A stretch of DNA of 64,000 nucleotides from Antedon mediterranea (lineage: Eukaryota; Echinodermata; Crinoidea; Comatulida; Antedonidae), in NCBI RefSeq assembly GCF_964355755.1, contig NC_092670.1, positions 37,807,795-37,871,794 of the forward strand, given 5' to 3'. Position numbers and translations under genes: made by a program. The notes beneath the pieces are model-generated. The model was not told the DNA's origin. It made no database searches and worked only from the letters and a program-made list of their open reading frames with translations. This document shows, piece after piece, positions 52,901 to 56,440 of this stretch (positions are counted from its first letter, which is position 1; every line of letters starts with the position of its first letter).

Positions 52901-54372
52901 TGTTACATTTGATAACACGGTATCCATAACATCCTTAACCATTCAGGGAGATGAAGGAAATTCTGTTACCAAACTTAAACTGTATCATAAAGAATCAGAA
53001 AGTGAAAGTTACATTATCATGAATAATGACTTTCAGATTCCAAACCAAACTAATAATTCCCTTGTAGTAAAAATTCTTCTTCCTGAAGAACTTTCAGTTG
53101 TTGTCGCTCTAAGAGTGGAAATTGATTCTTATAATGTCGACAATCCAACAGTAAGATTTGGAATTTTTGGATGTCTGCCTGAAAGAACAACTACTATTGT
53201 TATACCATCTATTGCAACAGGTACCCCGTCAACACCAAGTACAATTGCAACAGGTACCCCGACAACAACAACTACAATTGCAACAGGTACCCCTTCAACA
53301 CCAAGTTCAATTGCAACAGGTACTCCATCAACATCAAGTACAATTGCAACAGGTACTCCATCAACACCAAGTACAATTGCAACAAGTTTTACCGAAATTA
53401 AAAAATTAACCCAAGTCCAATCCACAACCGTACTACCAACATTTCCAGCACCTACAAGAGGTACCCCGTCAACACCAATTACAGCTGCAACAGGTACCCC
53501 GTCAACACCAAGTTCAATTGCAACAGGTACCCCATCAACACCAAGTACAATTGCAACAGGTACCCCATCAACACCAAGTTTAATTGCAACAGGTACCCGA
53601 TCAACACCAAGTACAATTGCAACAGGTACTCCATCAACACCAAGTACAGCTACAATAGGTACCCCGATAACACCAAGTACATTTGCAACATTTTCACCAC
53701 CAACTGCATTGCCGGCAACTACCAAACCTAAAGGTAATATTTTCTTCTCAATAAATTTTAAAAAGAAATTGGTGTAGTCACAAAAATAATGATAGGCCTT
53801 TACAATAACAATGGTTTGTTTAATTTGCAGATTATTGTAAAATTGCTGTTGCTTAATGGAAATAAAAATAAGTTAATACACAATTTTCTACAAAAACATG
53901 AACTCTACTCCAAAATACTTTGTTTATGTATAGAATCGTTTGTATCTTTGCCCTGGGAACAGTGTTGCCACCTTTATAATGTCTATTATTGGCAATTCAT
54001 AATTTGAGAATAAGAAAAAAAAATGTAACAAATACTTCTCGCTCTACCTTTTGATTTCTAGGAACTTGTGAACAAAAGCAGGCAGTCAAAACGTTTAGTA
54101 CAGTATATAATAATAAAACCTGCACAACAGGCTTTCAAATTGATTACTGTGATGGAATGTGCGCTTCAACCACTACTCACCATGTAGAAATACGAACACA
54201 GACTATTTCTTATGATACCAAATGTGGTTGCTGTAGGCCTGAGGCACCAGTGTCTGTAACTAGAATGATAACGTTTATCTGTGGTGGTGAAGAAAATGTT
54301 GAACTAGAAATTACTTTAGACACCTTTGATCGTTGTACCTGTACGGAATACCTGCCCTGCCCTCCAGTATAA
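13314..54372 (+). CDS. Giant secreted mucin/VWF/hemolectin-like glycoprotein (35-exon model)
   Basis: Exons: 13314-13469, 15953-16016, 18009-18085, 18264-18450, 18853-18929, 19100-19280, 19607-19720, 20060-20182, 21002-21133, 22320-22421, 23725-23766, 24524-25036, 25793-25893, 26664-26823, 27205-27439, 28393-28439, 29085-29407, 30008-30152, 30860-31024, 31861-32031, 32594-32831, 33106-33396, 33722-33768, 34678-34860, 35408-35607, 36012-36116, 36912-37197, 38021-38257, 40442-40981, 42748-43209, 44396-44932, 48507-48968, 50103-50639, 52759-53733, 54062-54372. Splice phases match at every junction, and most domain borders are phase 1. The product is about 2,841 residues, with D1-D2-D'-D3 and C-terminal cystine-knot organisation as in VWF, gel-forming mucins and insect hemolectin. 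In those families the knot makes dimers and D3 makes multimers. No furin-type RxxR site is evident between D2 and D'. Mucus, clotting or adhesive roles are all possible. The ends of exons 42748 and 48507 are the least certain; no cDNA supports the model. Confidence 0.85.
14048..14096 (-). ncRNA. Hammerhead ribozyme motif (type I, very short stem III)
   Basis: On the minus strand, 49 nt contain every hammerhead element. Stem I strands are GTCTC and GAGAC, followed by the core CTGATGA. Stem II is GTGAG/CTCAC with a TTGCACGA-type loop. Then come GAA, a 3-bp stem III ACA/TGT with loop AGCC, and A at the cleavage position after GU. Short-stem-III type I hammerheads are known from Penelope-like retroelements and retrozymes. 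It sits in intron 1 between two AT microsatellites. Activity is inferred from the motif. Confidence 0.8.
14395..15884. mobile_element. Non-autonomous hAT-like element in intron 1
   Basis: It starts CAAAGAACTTATAACACAAG and ends with the inverted equivalent, TIRs of about 32 bp. It is flanked by 7-bp direct repeats ATCATAG (14388-14394 and 15885-15891). The corresponding intron of gene 2 (near 59800) lacks it. No transposase is visible; the middle is AT-rich with long T runs (15110-15165). A partial relative lies at about 55488-55600. The hAT label rests on terminus and target-site style. Confidence 0.75.
14868..14935 (-). repeat. tRNA-like (SINE-type) sequence
   Basis: On the minus strand TTTGGTCTAGTGGTAAAGG resembles a pol III A box, and GGTTCGAGGTC about 35 nt on resembles a B box. 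The acceptor stem is not convincing, so this is a tRNA-derived relic inside the hAT-like element, not a tRNA gene. Confidence 0.5.
15953..16016 (+). CDS. Exon 2: linker (residues 53-73)
   Basis: The exon encodes KQLEETYRDLLHLLGETGHK and one more residue, a charged, possibly helical segment. The acceptor is CTTTTTTAG and the donor TTTG|GTGAGT, leaving phase 1. Gene 2 has the matching exon at 59872-59935. No domain is recognised. Confidence 0.75.
16029..16150. mobile_element. Palindromic MITE, right-truncated
   Basis: The left arm cttgtctacactatcaaact and the internal gacatgatgatgtcatatcac dyad are present; the right arm is missing. It lies just after exon 2. Gene 2 has a shorter remnant at the same place (59946-60013), so the insertion is older than the gene duplication. 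Confidence 0.75.
16802..16825 (+). pseudogene. Disabled 24-nt microexon 3
   Basis: Gene 2 has a 24-nt phase 1-1 exon here (60700-60723) with acceptor CCAG and donor GTGAGT. In gene 1 the aligned acceptor reads TCAA, with AG changed to AA at 16800-16801, while the GTGAGT donor remains. The next AG at 16807-16808 would give a 17-nt exon and shift the frame. Skipping it joins exon 2 to exon 18009 in frame, so I leave it out of the gene 1 model. Confidence 0.7.
16855..17450. repeat. Dispersed repeat block related to 2130-2930
   Basis: The ccatttccggccatcg, ggaccatg...gctaagatcctggaggc and ggcaacgctg blocks match the repeat family at 2130-2930 in the same general order. This is intronic and has no coding content. 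Confidence 0.6.
18009..18450 (+). CDS. WxxW (CysD) domain 1, exons 18009-18085 and 18264-18450
   Basis: The translation begins VEWTRWFNRDNPSGTGDWE, the hallmark of the mucin WxxW/CysD domain (also in CILP), and continues with a Cys-rich second half (residues about 74-161). WTRW is a possible C-mannosylation site. In vertebrate mucins CysD domains cross-link the gel non-covalently. The donor used is TACT|GTTAGT, phase 1; without splicing, an in-frame TAG follows. The exon pair and its intron are almost identical to the next pair, indicating a recent tandem duplication. Confidence 0.85.
18853..19280 (+). CDS. WxxW (CysD) domain 2, exons 18853-18929 and 19100-19280
   Basis: It begins EWTPWFDRDNPSGTGDWE and matches domain 1 almost throughout (residues about 162-247). 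The tail is shorter than in domain 1, ending KCP with donor CAT|GTTAGT, phase 1, so the next exon supplies the completing Cys. The intron is also nearly identical to that of domain 1. This domain pair is not found in gene 2. Confidence 0.85.
19388..19499. mobile_element. Palindromic MITE, left-truncated
   Basis: The right arm AGTTTGATAGTGTAGACAGA and internal blocks are present; the left arm is replaced. The equivalent element precedes the EGF exon of gene 2 (63067-63225). Confidence 0.75.
19607..22421 (+). CDS. Four EGF-like domains (exons 19607, 20060, 21002, 22320)
   Basis: Each EGF is one phase 1-1 exon: 19607-19720 (CQPNPCLNNGKCVDSLG...), 20060-20182 (CFKNDPCENGGIC...), 21002-21133 (CAQNNPCKNDAPC...) and 22320-22421 (CVPNPCLNGGSCVDGVCQC). 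All have the six-Cys EGF pattern at residues about 248-405. The usual calcium-binding N-terminal DxxE/D motif is not clear. The symmetric phases make these exons easy to shuffle, and the first one is also duplicated in gene 2. Confidence 0.88.
20290..20625 (-). repeat. tRNA-derived SINE
   Basis: On the minus strand the head reads TGGCCGAGATGTTAAGTG (A box) and GGTTCACGGAACTCC (B box), then a body with GTGTACACATCTGGCTCGTG. The body matches SINEs at 37652-37975 and 57695-57990. The 96-codon frame here is SINE sequence, not a gene. Confidence 0.75.
21391..21519. mobile_element. Palindromic MITE
   Basis: Shortened left arm, gatgtgccc core and right arm ending TAGACAGAGCTTTA. Confidence 0.75.
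21711..21876. mobile_element. Palindromic MITE, near full length
   Basis: About 166 bp, from AAACTCTGTCCACACTATC to GTGTAGACAGAGCTTTAG, with inverted termini and internal dyads. Confidence 0.85.
22530..23000. mobile_element. TIR element with TAATAGTAACCCAC repeats
   Basis: The left end accataaattttctaatag and the right end attagaagatttacggtat are inverted. Both ends carry multiple TAATAGTAACCCAC-type subterminal motifs. Fragments of this family lie at 38279-38489 and, importantly, inside the Thr/Pro exons at 43364 and 49123. Confidence 0.75.
23105..23400 (-). mobile_element. Penelope-like terminal fragment with hammerhead-like motif
   Basis: A block with tctcaatggagatacaaaaa...aaacagccagaaaagtt occurs twice (about 23131-23203 and 23277-23350). 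The second is followed on the minus strand by CTGACGA, a GGGC/GCCC stem, GAAA and AGC/GCT, a hammerhead-like order. An extra A before stem II and a weak stem I make it degenerate. Confidence 0.45.
23725..23766 (+). CDS. Pro-rich linker exon with GC donor (residues 405-419)
   Basis: The 42-nt phase 1-1 exon encodes NSGYRPEPSLPPS. The only frame-compatible donor is AGTG|GCAAGT at 23766/23767, a GC-AG intron. The nearby GT at 23771 would end the exon in phase 2 and put the VWD exon out of frame with early stops. Because it is symmetric it can also be skipped cleanly, so it may be an alternative cassette. Confidence 0.65.
23871..23994. mobile_element. Palindromic MITE, internally shortened
   Basis: TAAGCTCTGTCTACACTATC to GTGTAGACAGAGCTTTA; the central part is shortened with cacacatacacatc sequence. 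Confidence 0.8.
24006..24169. mobile_element. Palindromic MITE, full length
   Basis: About 164 bp with inverted arms, 12 bp from the previous copy. Confidence 0.85.
24524..25036 (+). CDS. VWD domain of D1 (residues 419-590)
   Basis: One exon encodes GDFCTVWDKQNYRTFDGFVY through GMCGNYDG to NWNVESA. The FDG motif at the start, the central Val/Ile-rich strands and the CGNYDG...ND calcium loop near the end define a von Willebrand type D domain. The usual CGLC redox-like motif is NGMC here, lacking the first Cys. Entry and exit are both phase 1. Confidence 0.9.
25793..26823 (+). CDS. C8 domain of D1 (exons 25793-25893, 26664-26823)
   Basis: The Cys pattern C...C...MCLKLKEVFSDCLE / YYLEACYESIC-C...CICSDFAAYALE...LC is the C8 module that follows VWD (residues about 590-677). 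The internal intron is phase 0, as in the other D units. Confidence 0.85.
26228..26520 (-). repeat. tRNA-derived SINE
   Basis: On the minus strand GGGCGCGTGGCACAGTGTG contains an A box and GGTTTGAATCC is a B box about 40 nt later; the body extends to about 26228. It lies in a C8 intron. The 86-codon minus-strand frame here is part of the SINE. Confidence 0.7.
26976..27142. mobile_element. Palindromic MITE, full length
   Basis: TTAAAGCTCTTTTTACACTA to GTGTAGACAGAGCC with internal dyads; it ends about 60 bp before the TIL exon. Confidence 0.85.
27205..28439 (+). CDS. TIL domain of D1 (exons 27205-27439, 28393-28439)
   Basis: PFDCDSLVEEYSPCESTCGG...C through GCKCKSG...GVCVPSSDCPC is a trypsin-inhibitor-like Cys-rich domain (residues about 677-771). 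It is followed by the short ECKECTCRSGSFDCIDQLCG extension usual before the next VWD. The internal intron is phase 2, and the same split is seen in the D2 and D' TIL domains. Confidence 0.87.
27520..27975 (-). mobile_element. Possible solo LTR in intron
   Basis: A unique block begins TGTCACGAACTC and ends near GGTCATGCA. On the minus strand it has a TATATAAAGG TATA-like box (about 27733-27742) upstream of an ATTAAA signal (about 27620), the same organisation as the gypsy LTR at 7876-8164. I found no target duplication or second copy. Confidence 0.35.
28023..28183. mobile_element. Palindromic MITE, full length
   Basis: AAAGCTCTGTCTACATTATC to GTGTAGACAGAGCTTA; more diverged inside than other copies. 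Confidence 0.8.
28455..28640. repeat. GATTATTATTATTTT microsatellite
   Basis: An imperfect (ATT)n/(GATTATTATT)n tract starts about 15 bp after the exon ending at 28439. The long minus-strand Ile/Lys frame is a product of the repeat. Confidence 0.9.
28694..28852. mobile_element. Palindromic MITE
   Basis: TTAAAGCTCTGTCTACACTA to AGTTTGATAGTGTAGACA; the right terminus has decayed. Confidence 0.8.
29085..30152 (+). CDS. VWD domain of D2 (exons 29085-29407, 30008-30152)
   Basis: It runs from ATCWASGIWSYKTFDNKHYEF through TLLQNTHC-type strands to GKTCGLCGTYNNNKADDF (residues about 771-927). This is the only D unit in the protein with a complete CGLC motif, the vicinal-Cys sequence linked in VWF and mucins to disulfide exchange during multimer assembly. 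The N/D-rich loop after it matches the VWD calcium site. The internal intron is phase 0. Confidence 0.9.
29474..29590. mobile_element. Palindromic MITE, shortened
   Basis: TTAAGCTCTGTCTACACTAT to GTGTGGACAGAGCTTTA, with the centre deleted. A second copy follows 20 bp later. Confidence 0.8.
29610..29746. mobile_element. Palindromic MITE
   Basis: TAAAGCTCTATATACGCAAT to GTGTAGACAGAGCTA; second of a close pair. Confidence 0.8.
30860..32031 (+). CDS. C8 domain of D2 (exons 30860-31024, 31861-32031)
   Basis: The exons encode GNVEENISEFVSKTKVVAGC... and ECFKYLESRPYYDSCLQDVC...CNMMSQYVSDCAKKG...NNC, a C8 module with its pre-C8 linker (residues about 927-1039). The junction is phase 1. The intron between them carries the 32-bp minisatellite and a SINE. 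Confidence 0.85.
31045..31597. repeat. About 32-bp minisatellite, roughly 17 copies, in a C8 intron
   Basis: Units of the type TGATATCATGCCATAATGCC plus CATATTTGGTAA repeat head to tail with substitutions. The array starts about 20 bp after the donor at 31024. Copies touch directly with no spacers. Confidence 0.9.
31690..31835 (-). repeat. tRNA-derived SINE close to a splice acceptor
   Basis: On the minus strand GGGGAGCTGTACCTTGGTGG begins a tRNA-like head with GGGTTCAATCC as B box. The element ends about 25 bp before the exon starting at 31861, so it includes or abuts the branch-point region. Confidence 0.65.
32003..32290 (-). pseudogene. Non-LTR retrotransposon (LINE) C-terminal fragment
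   Basis: The minus-strand frame reads RRLTFAGHCPRNKEDIITD, then W...HG...GRPALACIDVLETDTG. This FAGH...GRP...D..D pattern is the C-terminal tail common downstream of reverse transcriptase in animal LINEs. Only this tail is present. It starts at the splice donor of the exon ending at 32031. Confidence 0.7.
32594..32831 (+). CDS. TIL domain of D2 (residues 1039-1118)
   Basis: NNTCPEGLVYRVCADSCDLFC...C...GCVCPDGQVFDHYGNCVVKEDCYC is a canonical TIL domain, followed by the LADGRYYPKDHELTVDCGV linker. The exon ends in phase 2, like the D1 TIL exon. No RxxR processing site is seen after it. Confidence 0.87.
33106..33768 (+). CDS. D' TIL domain (exons 33106-33396, 33722-33768)
   Basis: The exon first finishes the D2 extension (CICSNGEFICSQQQDC), then encodes a second consecutive TIL domain, CSENAVYTLCYGGNNCRKTC...CKCQEGYVYDE...CVQPTECPC (residues about 1118-1231). 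Two TILs in a row between D2 and D3 is the D' feature of VWF and gel-forming mucins. The short exon CTCNEGIWKCVEMKCD leads into VWD3. Confidence 0.87.
33918..34530. mobile_element. Intronic TIR repeat (CCTCCGCCAAGGAGG type)
   Basis: The left end has TACCTCCGCCAAGGAGGTAT and the right end GGCGGAGGTATGCACTCTCG, roughly inverted. Related segments are at 41930-42140 (and its two copies) and 57180-57360. Confidence 0.55.
34678..36116 (+). CDS. VWD domain of D3 (exons 34678-34860, 35408-35607, 36012-36116)
   Basis: GTCITWGDGHYKTFDGRWFNF starts the domain and LTGLCGYYDGVVGNDF ends it (residues about 1231-1393). The calcium-loop Asp/Asn residues are present, but the first Cys of CGLC is replaced (TGLC). 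Introns are phase 1 and phase 0. In VWF and mucins D3 makes the inter-dimer disulfides; whether that holds here cannot be read from sequence alone. Confidence 0.88.
34870..35175. repeat. 27-bp minisatellite, about 11 copies, abutting a splice donor
   Basis: Units of TACATTCACACTGAGCCAAT plus ATTAAGC repeat head to tail. The array begins within about 10 bp of the donor of the exon ending at 34860. The minus-strand Cys/Leu-rich frame is an artefact of the repeat. Confidence 0.9.
36912..37197 (+). CDS. C8 domain of D3 (residues 1394-1489)
   Basis: ALTACPSAVEPSDACQKYP...KCKILYEDLFSPCHSRVP...[30 protein letters not shown]...FC is a complete C8 module in one exon, where D1 and D2 use two. Entry is phase 0 and exit phase 1. 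The KYPKRK segment is dibasic but lies before the C8 core. Confidence 0.87.
37652..37975 (+). repeat. tRNA-derived SINE just before an exon
   Basis: The head GAATGGCTGAGGGGCGCC (A box) and GGTTCAAGACAC (B box) are followed by a body with GTGTACACATCTGGCTCGCG shared with 20290-20625 and 57695-57990. It ends about 45 bp before the exon at 38021. Confidence 0.75.
38021..38257 (+). CDS. D3 Cys-rich (TIL-like) tail and Thr/Pro stretch (residues 1489-1568)
   Basis: PMQCDEGCEHYSPCVEMCYE...DGCC...GLCSTKPVC is a partial TIL-like Cys cluster closing D3. It runs into TTAATTTRPTITPITITTPI, a candidate O-glycosylated hinge before the discoidin-like modules. Phase 1 in and out. Confidence 0.8.
38279..38489. 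mobile_element. Fragment of the TAATAGTAACCCAC element
   Basis: It starts at ACCGTAAATCTTCTAATTGT just after the donor at 38257 and reads inward as at 22530-23000. The element at 38490-39930 interrupts it; its remaining flank (AATAAACAAATTTG) resumes at about 39931. Confidence 0.7.
38490..39930 (-). mobile_element. Helentron-like element 1 (non-autonomous)
   Basis: On the minus strand the 5' end carries AGGTGATCATTT followed by its inverted copy. The 3' end has the inverted copy again, then a hairpin ATTCGTCA...TGACGAAT and CTAG(T). Compared with the uninterrupted flank near 22800, it inserted between two T residues without target duplication. These are Helentron/Helitron2 features. No Rep/helicase is encoded. 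It is related in layout to 46427-47904. Confidence 0.65.
40442..40981 (+). CDS. Discoidin (F5/8C)-like module A1 plus Thr-rich tail (residues 1568-1748)
   Basis: ECNKDLDVVGQGTRITSDFS opens the module and LRIAFYGC closes it, with PYVEFYFNCTVEVFVIGIQG and YVTELKLYYKTVD between. These match strand and end motifs of coagulation factor 5/8 C (discoidin) domains, though the fold assignment is from pattern only. A Thr/Pro tail (TTTQAPQTTT...) follows. A1 has one extra Leu and a few substitutions relative to A2 and A3. Discoidin domains often bind glycans or membranes and also occur in hemolectin. Confidence 0.8.
41408..41726. mobile_element. MITE with CCCTTTTCACATCTGC termini (copy in unit 1)
   Basis: Inverted termini of about 45 bp (ACCCTTTTCACATCTGCATA and the complement of TTTGCAGATGTGAAAAGGGT) are flanked by TA. 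Copies at about 45688-46006 and 51390-51715 were carried along by the exon-array duplication. Confidence 0.75.
41755..41830 (+). repeat. tRNA-like SINE relic (also in units 2 and 3)
   Basis: TGATGTAATGGTTATATATC resembles an A box region and GGTTTAATTCC a B box with one mismatch. The same sequence is at about 46025-46100 and 51740-51815 by duplication. Confidence 0.4.
42748..43209 (+). CDS. Discoidin-like module B1 (residues 1748-1902), 3' end uncertain
   Basis: ECDDELSNIVGLSITRTTSD through ALRVEIDSYN to VRFGIFGC is a second, diverged F5/8C-like module. The frame continues past 43209 into 11-residue ATGTPSTPSTI-type repeats, then transposon-derived sequence and a stop at 43443. I end the exon at the first phase-1 donor-like CAG|GTACC (43209). 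Later copies of that site at 33-nt steps are equally frame-compatible. Read-through would give a short form without the cystine knot. Confidence 0.65.
43210..43445 (+). other. Thr/Pro/Ser repeat coding tract interrupted by a transposon fragment (unit 1)
   Basis: About five 33-nt units remain in frame with module B1 up to about 43363. From there the sequence matches the transposon family of 22530-23000, giving QKHSIFPHSRDQHALSPYF and a TAA at 43443-43445. In unit 3 the corresponding tract is uninterrupted and much longer. Confidence 0.7.
43364..43613. mobile_element. Transposon fragment inside the Thr/Pro exon, unit 1
   Basis: It starts near AACTCAAAAACACTCAATC and ends at AGAAGATTTACGGTA, and is the inverted right half of the TAATAGTAACCCAC element (compare 22660-22760). 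The same fragment at the same codon is in unit 2 but not unit 3. Confidence 0.8.
44396..44932 (+). CDS. Discoidin-like module A2 (residues 1902-2081)
   Basis: The same module as A1 with V for I after GTR, I for M in NYIPEQ, one Leu fewer, R for K in the Thr tail and T for M near the end. Its protein sequence is identical to A3. Flanking introns are duplicated too. Phase 1 in and out, so modules can be added without breaking the frame. Confidence 0.8.
46427..47904 (-). mobile_element. Helentron-like element 2 (non-autonomous), only in unit 2
   Basis: Units 1 and 3 give the exact empty site. On the minus strand the 5' end is AGGTTATATGCAT plus its inverted copy, the 3' subterminal region repeats it inverted, and a hairpin ATTCGTCA...TGACGAAT and CTAG(T) follow. 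Insertion was between two T residues without target duplication. A decayed relative is at 61637-62797. A weak tRNA-like stretch lies inside at about 46775-46860. No protein is encoded. Confidence 0.75.
48507..48968 (+). CDS. Discoidin-like module B2 (residues 2081-2235), 3' end uncertain
   Basis: Identical to B1 in this part except Q for H in NNDFQIPNQ, as in B3. The frame again continues through ATGTPSTP repeats into transposon sequence, with a stop at about 49268. The first phase-1 CAG|GTACC donor-like site is at 48968. The same alternatives exist as for B1. Confidence 0.65.
49123..49363. mobile_element. Transposon fragment inside the Thr/Pro exon, unit 2
   Basis: Same fragment and insertion point as 43364-43613, with a short deletion after GGCTGTATCAT that changes the read-through tail and its stop position. 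Confidence 0.8.
49590..53215 (+). repeat. Tandem array unit 3 (exons A3-B3)
   Basis: The 5' part, through A3 and the first part of the intron, follows unit 2. The 3' part differs from units 1 and 2 by an 8-bp deletion near 52378 and an extra CTACAGAAAATACAGCCACT stretch near 52697, and lacks the transposon fragment. Confidence 0.85.
50103..50639 (+). CDS. Discoidin-like module A3 (residues 2235-2414)
   Basis: The translation is identical to A2, from ECNKDLDVVG to LTTIE, with the same acceptor (TTTTTATCTAG) and GTATTT donor. Such identity, including intron sequence, means very recent duplication or gene conversion. Confidence 0.8.
52759..53733 (+). CDS. Discoidin-like module B3 and long Thr/Pro/Ser tract (residues 2414-2739)
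   Basis: Module B3 ends at VRFGIFGC. Then follow about 13 imperfect 11-residue repeats (ATGTPSTPSTI type), broken once by a unique segment FTEIKKLTQVQ...FPAPTR at about 53385-53460. This is a mucin-like PTS tract expected to be O-glycosylated. The donor is AAAG|GTAATA at 53733, phase 1, joining the cystine-knot exon. The opposite strand also stays open here because of the repeat; that frame is an artefact. Confidence 0.85.
54062..54372 (+). CDS. C-terminal cystine knot (CTCK), last exon (residues 2739-2841)
   Basis: GTCEQKQAVKTFSTVYNNKTC...DYCDGMC...KCGCCRPEA...ITFIC...FDRCTCTEYLPC shows the Cys spacing of a CT cystine knot, with 11 Cys. The frame ends at TAA 54370-54372. In VWF and mucins this domain forms the tail-to-tail dimer in the ER. 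Confidence 0.9.
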
Positions 54373-54838
54373 TTTAAGAGTTTCTAGTATAGTTCATATT
54401 CAAAAAATGTTCTCACCTTATCCTTATGACCATTTACAGGTTAAATACAGATTATATGTGGGACAAGCTACGCTGTTTTCCGCTTAGCATTACCGCTAGT
54501 CTGTGTAAATTGGCCTTAGACTTATGTGTGGTTGAGTGGTCATTATCTCAACCCCAAAATGTGCATAGCTACAGCAGTATAATCAATCCCATCAAATGTT
54601 AGTTCAGTTTTTATTTGCAAGCATGCTGATGTTTTAAATGTTCTTTGGTAAGATTAATATTAATTTTTGGTGTGAAAACAATTTGTCTTGCAGATTTGGA
54701 CCTTTGCTGACACACGCACCCATGGTTTAAGTGGTTGAATTATATTATTTTAAATTTATATAGCTTATCATAATTATAATAGTTCAAATGTTTATTATTA
54801 ATTATATGCACTTTGTTATTTTAGCACCAAGTGAAAAT

Positions 54839-54844
54839 ATTAAA
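54839..54844 (+). terminator. Possible poly(A) signal of gene 1
   Basis: ATTAAA lies 467 bp after the stop codon. An AATAAA occurs at about 54968 but is inside SINE-derived sequence. Neither is proven. Confidence 0.3.
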
Positions 54845-54894
54845 GCCATAATTATAAGTGATTTGATTTTTTGTTTTTTTCACACTCGGTCACT

Positions 54895-54985
54895 GTTACA
54901 AACTCATCATACACTGGCCCCTCTGGGAGAACAGTCTTATGACTGAAGAGGCTATACCCAGTATAAAGAATAAATATAAAGAGAG
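54895..54985 (+). repeat. SINE 3' fragment
   Basis: cactggcccctctgggagaa to cccagtataaagaataaata matches the 3' part of the SINE at 57695-57990. Confidence 0.7.
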
Positions 54986-55487
54986 ACTTTTCGTTTTTGA
55001 GCGACTACGTGACTATTAAATTCAGAGCATGCTCAGACCATGGAGCTATAAAATTCTAATTTTATAGCTCCATGCGCAGACGTTATAGCATGGAACATAA
55101 TGACCAACATTCTCAGTATACAGCATAGTTGAGGGTAAAGCGCAATTGTATAAAACTCTGGGTATGCTTGCAAAATGCATAATAGCCCCAAAAACTAAAA
55201 ATGAAGATTAATAAAATCAGACTTTGAAAGGCCATTTTGTTATTCACTTCCTAGAAGAAAAAAAAATAACAAAAATAATAATTTTGACACTTTTTAATAA
55301 AAATAAAAACAACCTTTTTAAAAGATAACAATTAGGCCTAGGCCTATTATTATACAGTATGCGACATTAAAATGGGATTATATATTGACGGAGTTTTACA
55401 AATAAATATATGTAAAAGAAGAAGACACTACGGGTTTTCCGTAACGACGTTGCGCGCGCAGTTCAATTCCATATTGTCGAGTCAAAG
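54986..55487. other. Intergenic sequence with a small palindrome
   Basis: A hairpin (CATGGAGCTATAAAATT and its complement) lies at about 55036-55076. Otherwise there is AT-rich sequence without a recognised gene. Confidence 0.55.
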
Positions 55488-55600
55488 AACTTATTTAACA
55501 CAAGAATCTCCTGTTCGTCCGAAGCGCGTAACAATTTCGAAAGGCATTGTGGGATAGAATAGAGCTAATGATGGGTGGCGCCATTGTGAGCCACAGAGCC
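55488..55600. mobile_element. Left-end fragment of the hAT-like element
   Basis: It begins CAAAGAACTTATTTAACACA and matches 14395-14505, including gaagcgcgtaacaatttcg. The right end is absent. Confidence 0.7.
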
Positions 55601-56440
55601 ATATTAATATAAAGAGTTACGACATTGAAAATTAGAAGCCATTTTTGTGTCAAAGAATTCGCACGATGAGGGCGCGCGCGTCTCTTTTGTATAGCGTTTT
55701 CCTATAGTTCATGCACTATTTTTAGATTTTGTTGTCTATGAAATAACGCTTAGATTCTGTTTTTATTTAGTAATTAATTTTATTAATGGTATTGATTTGT
55801 TAAAATATATATATATATTTTATAATAACAAAAAAATAAATGCTAGGGCCTACATGGAAGTTAGGATACATCAAAGAATGAACCAATAAAAAAAAAAACA
55901 CAATTCACCCCTCTTTATATAAAGTATATGGCCGGCAGCTCTCTGTGTGTTTTAGCACAAACTGCGCCGCCAACTTTATTAACATTCAGAGACTCGTTCA
56001 TCATTTCATTTGTAATAATTTGCCTTTATTATTTAAATATTGTTCATACCCTTTTCAGTATATTAACAAATATATCCACGAAACTTTATTATTTTATTTA
56101 GTATCAAAGCATGCATTATGAATTGAAAATATTACATAATTGTTATTAATGGGACGTAGTTATGGGATGTTTTGTTCCAAAATCAATCAATCGAACGTTA
56201 TAATGTACTAGCGCACGTGCGCGCAATATTCTTTGCCGCAAGTACTTCTGTACGCTGTGCACATCGATATTTCATCGTAAAATGTGCAATTACATTTTTT
56301 TTAATATTATAAGAAAAAGTTTAAAGTATTTTGTTGCTCCTATACTTTACATGCATTTACTAATGCAGACAAGTTTGACACATTTTGATCTGCATATCAC
56401 GTGACTATAATCCAATGTCGTAACTCTTTATATATATGTT
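55601..56440. mobile_element. Non-autonomous TIR element, copy 2
   Basis: An inverted copy of 3217-4062 with the same AAAGAGTTACGACATTG termini. Confidence 0.75.

Noticed and set aside
53129-53725. 198-codon minus-strand frame rich in Val/Gly
   Set aside because: It is the complement of the Thr/Pro repeat tract; periodic repeats keep both strands open.
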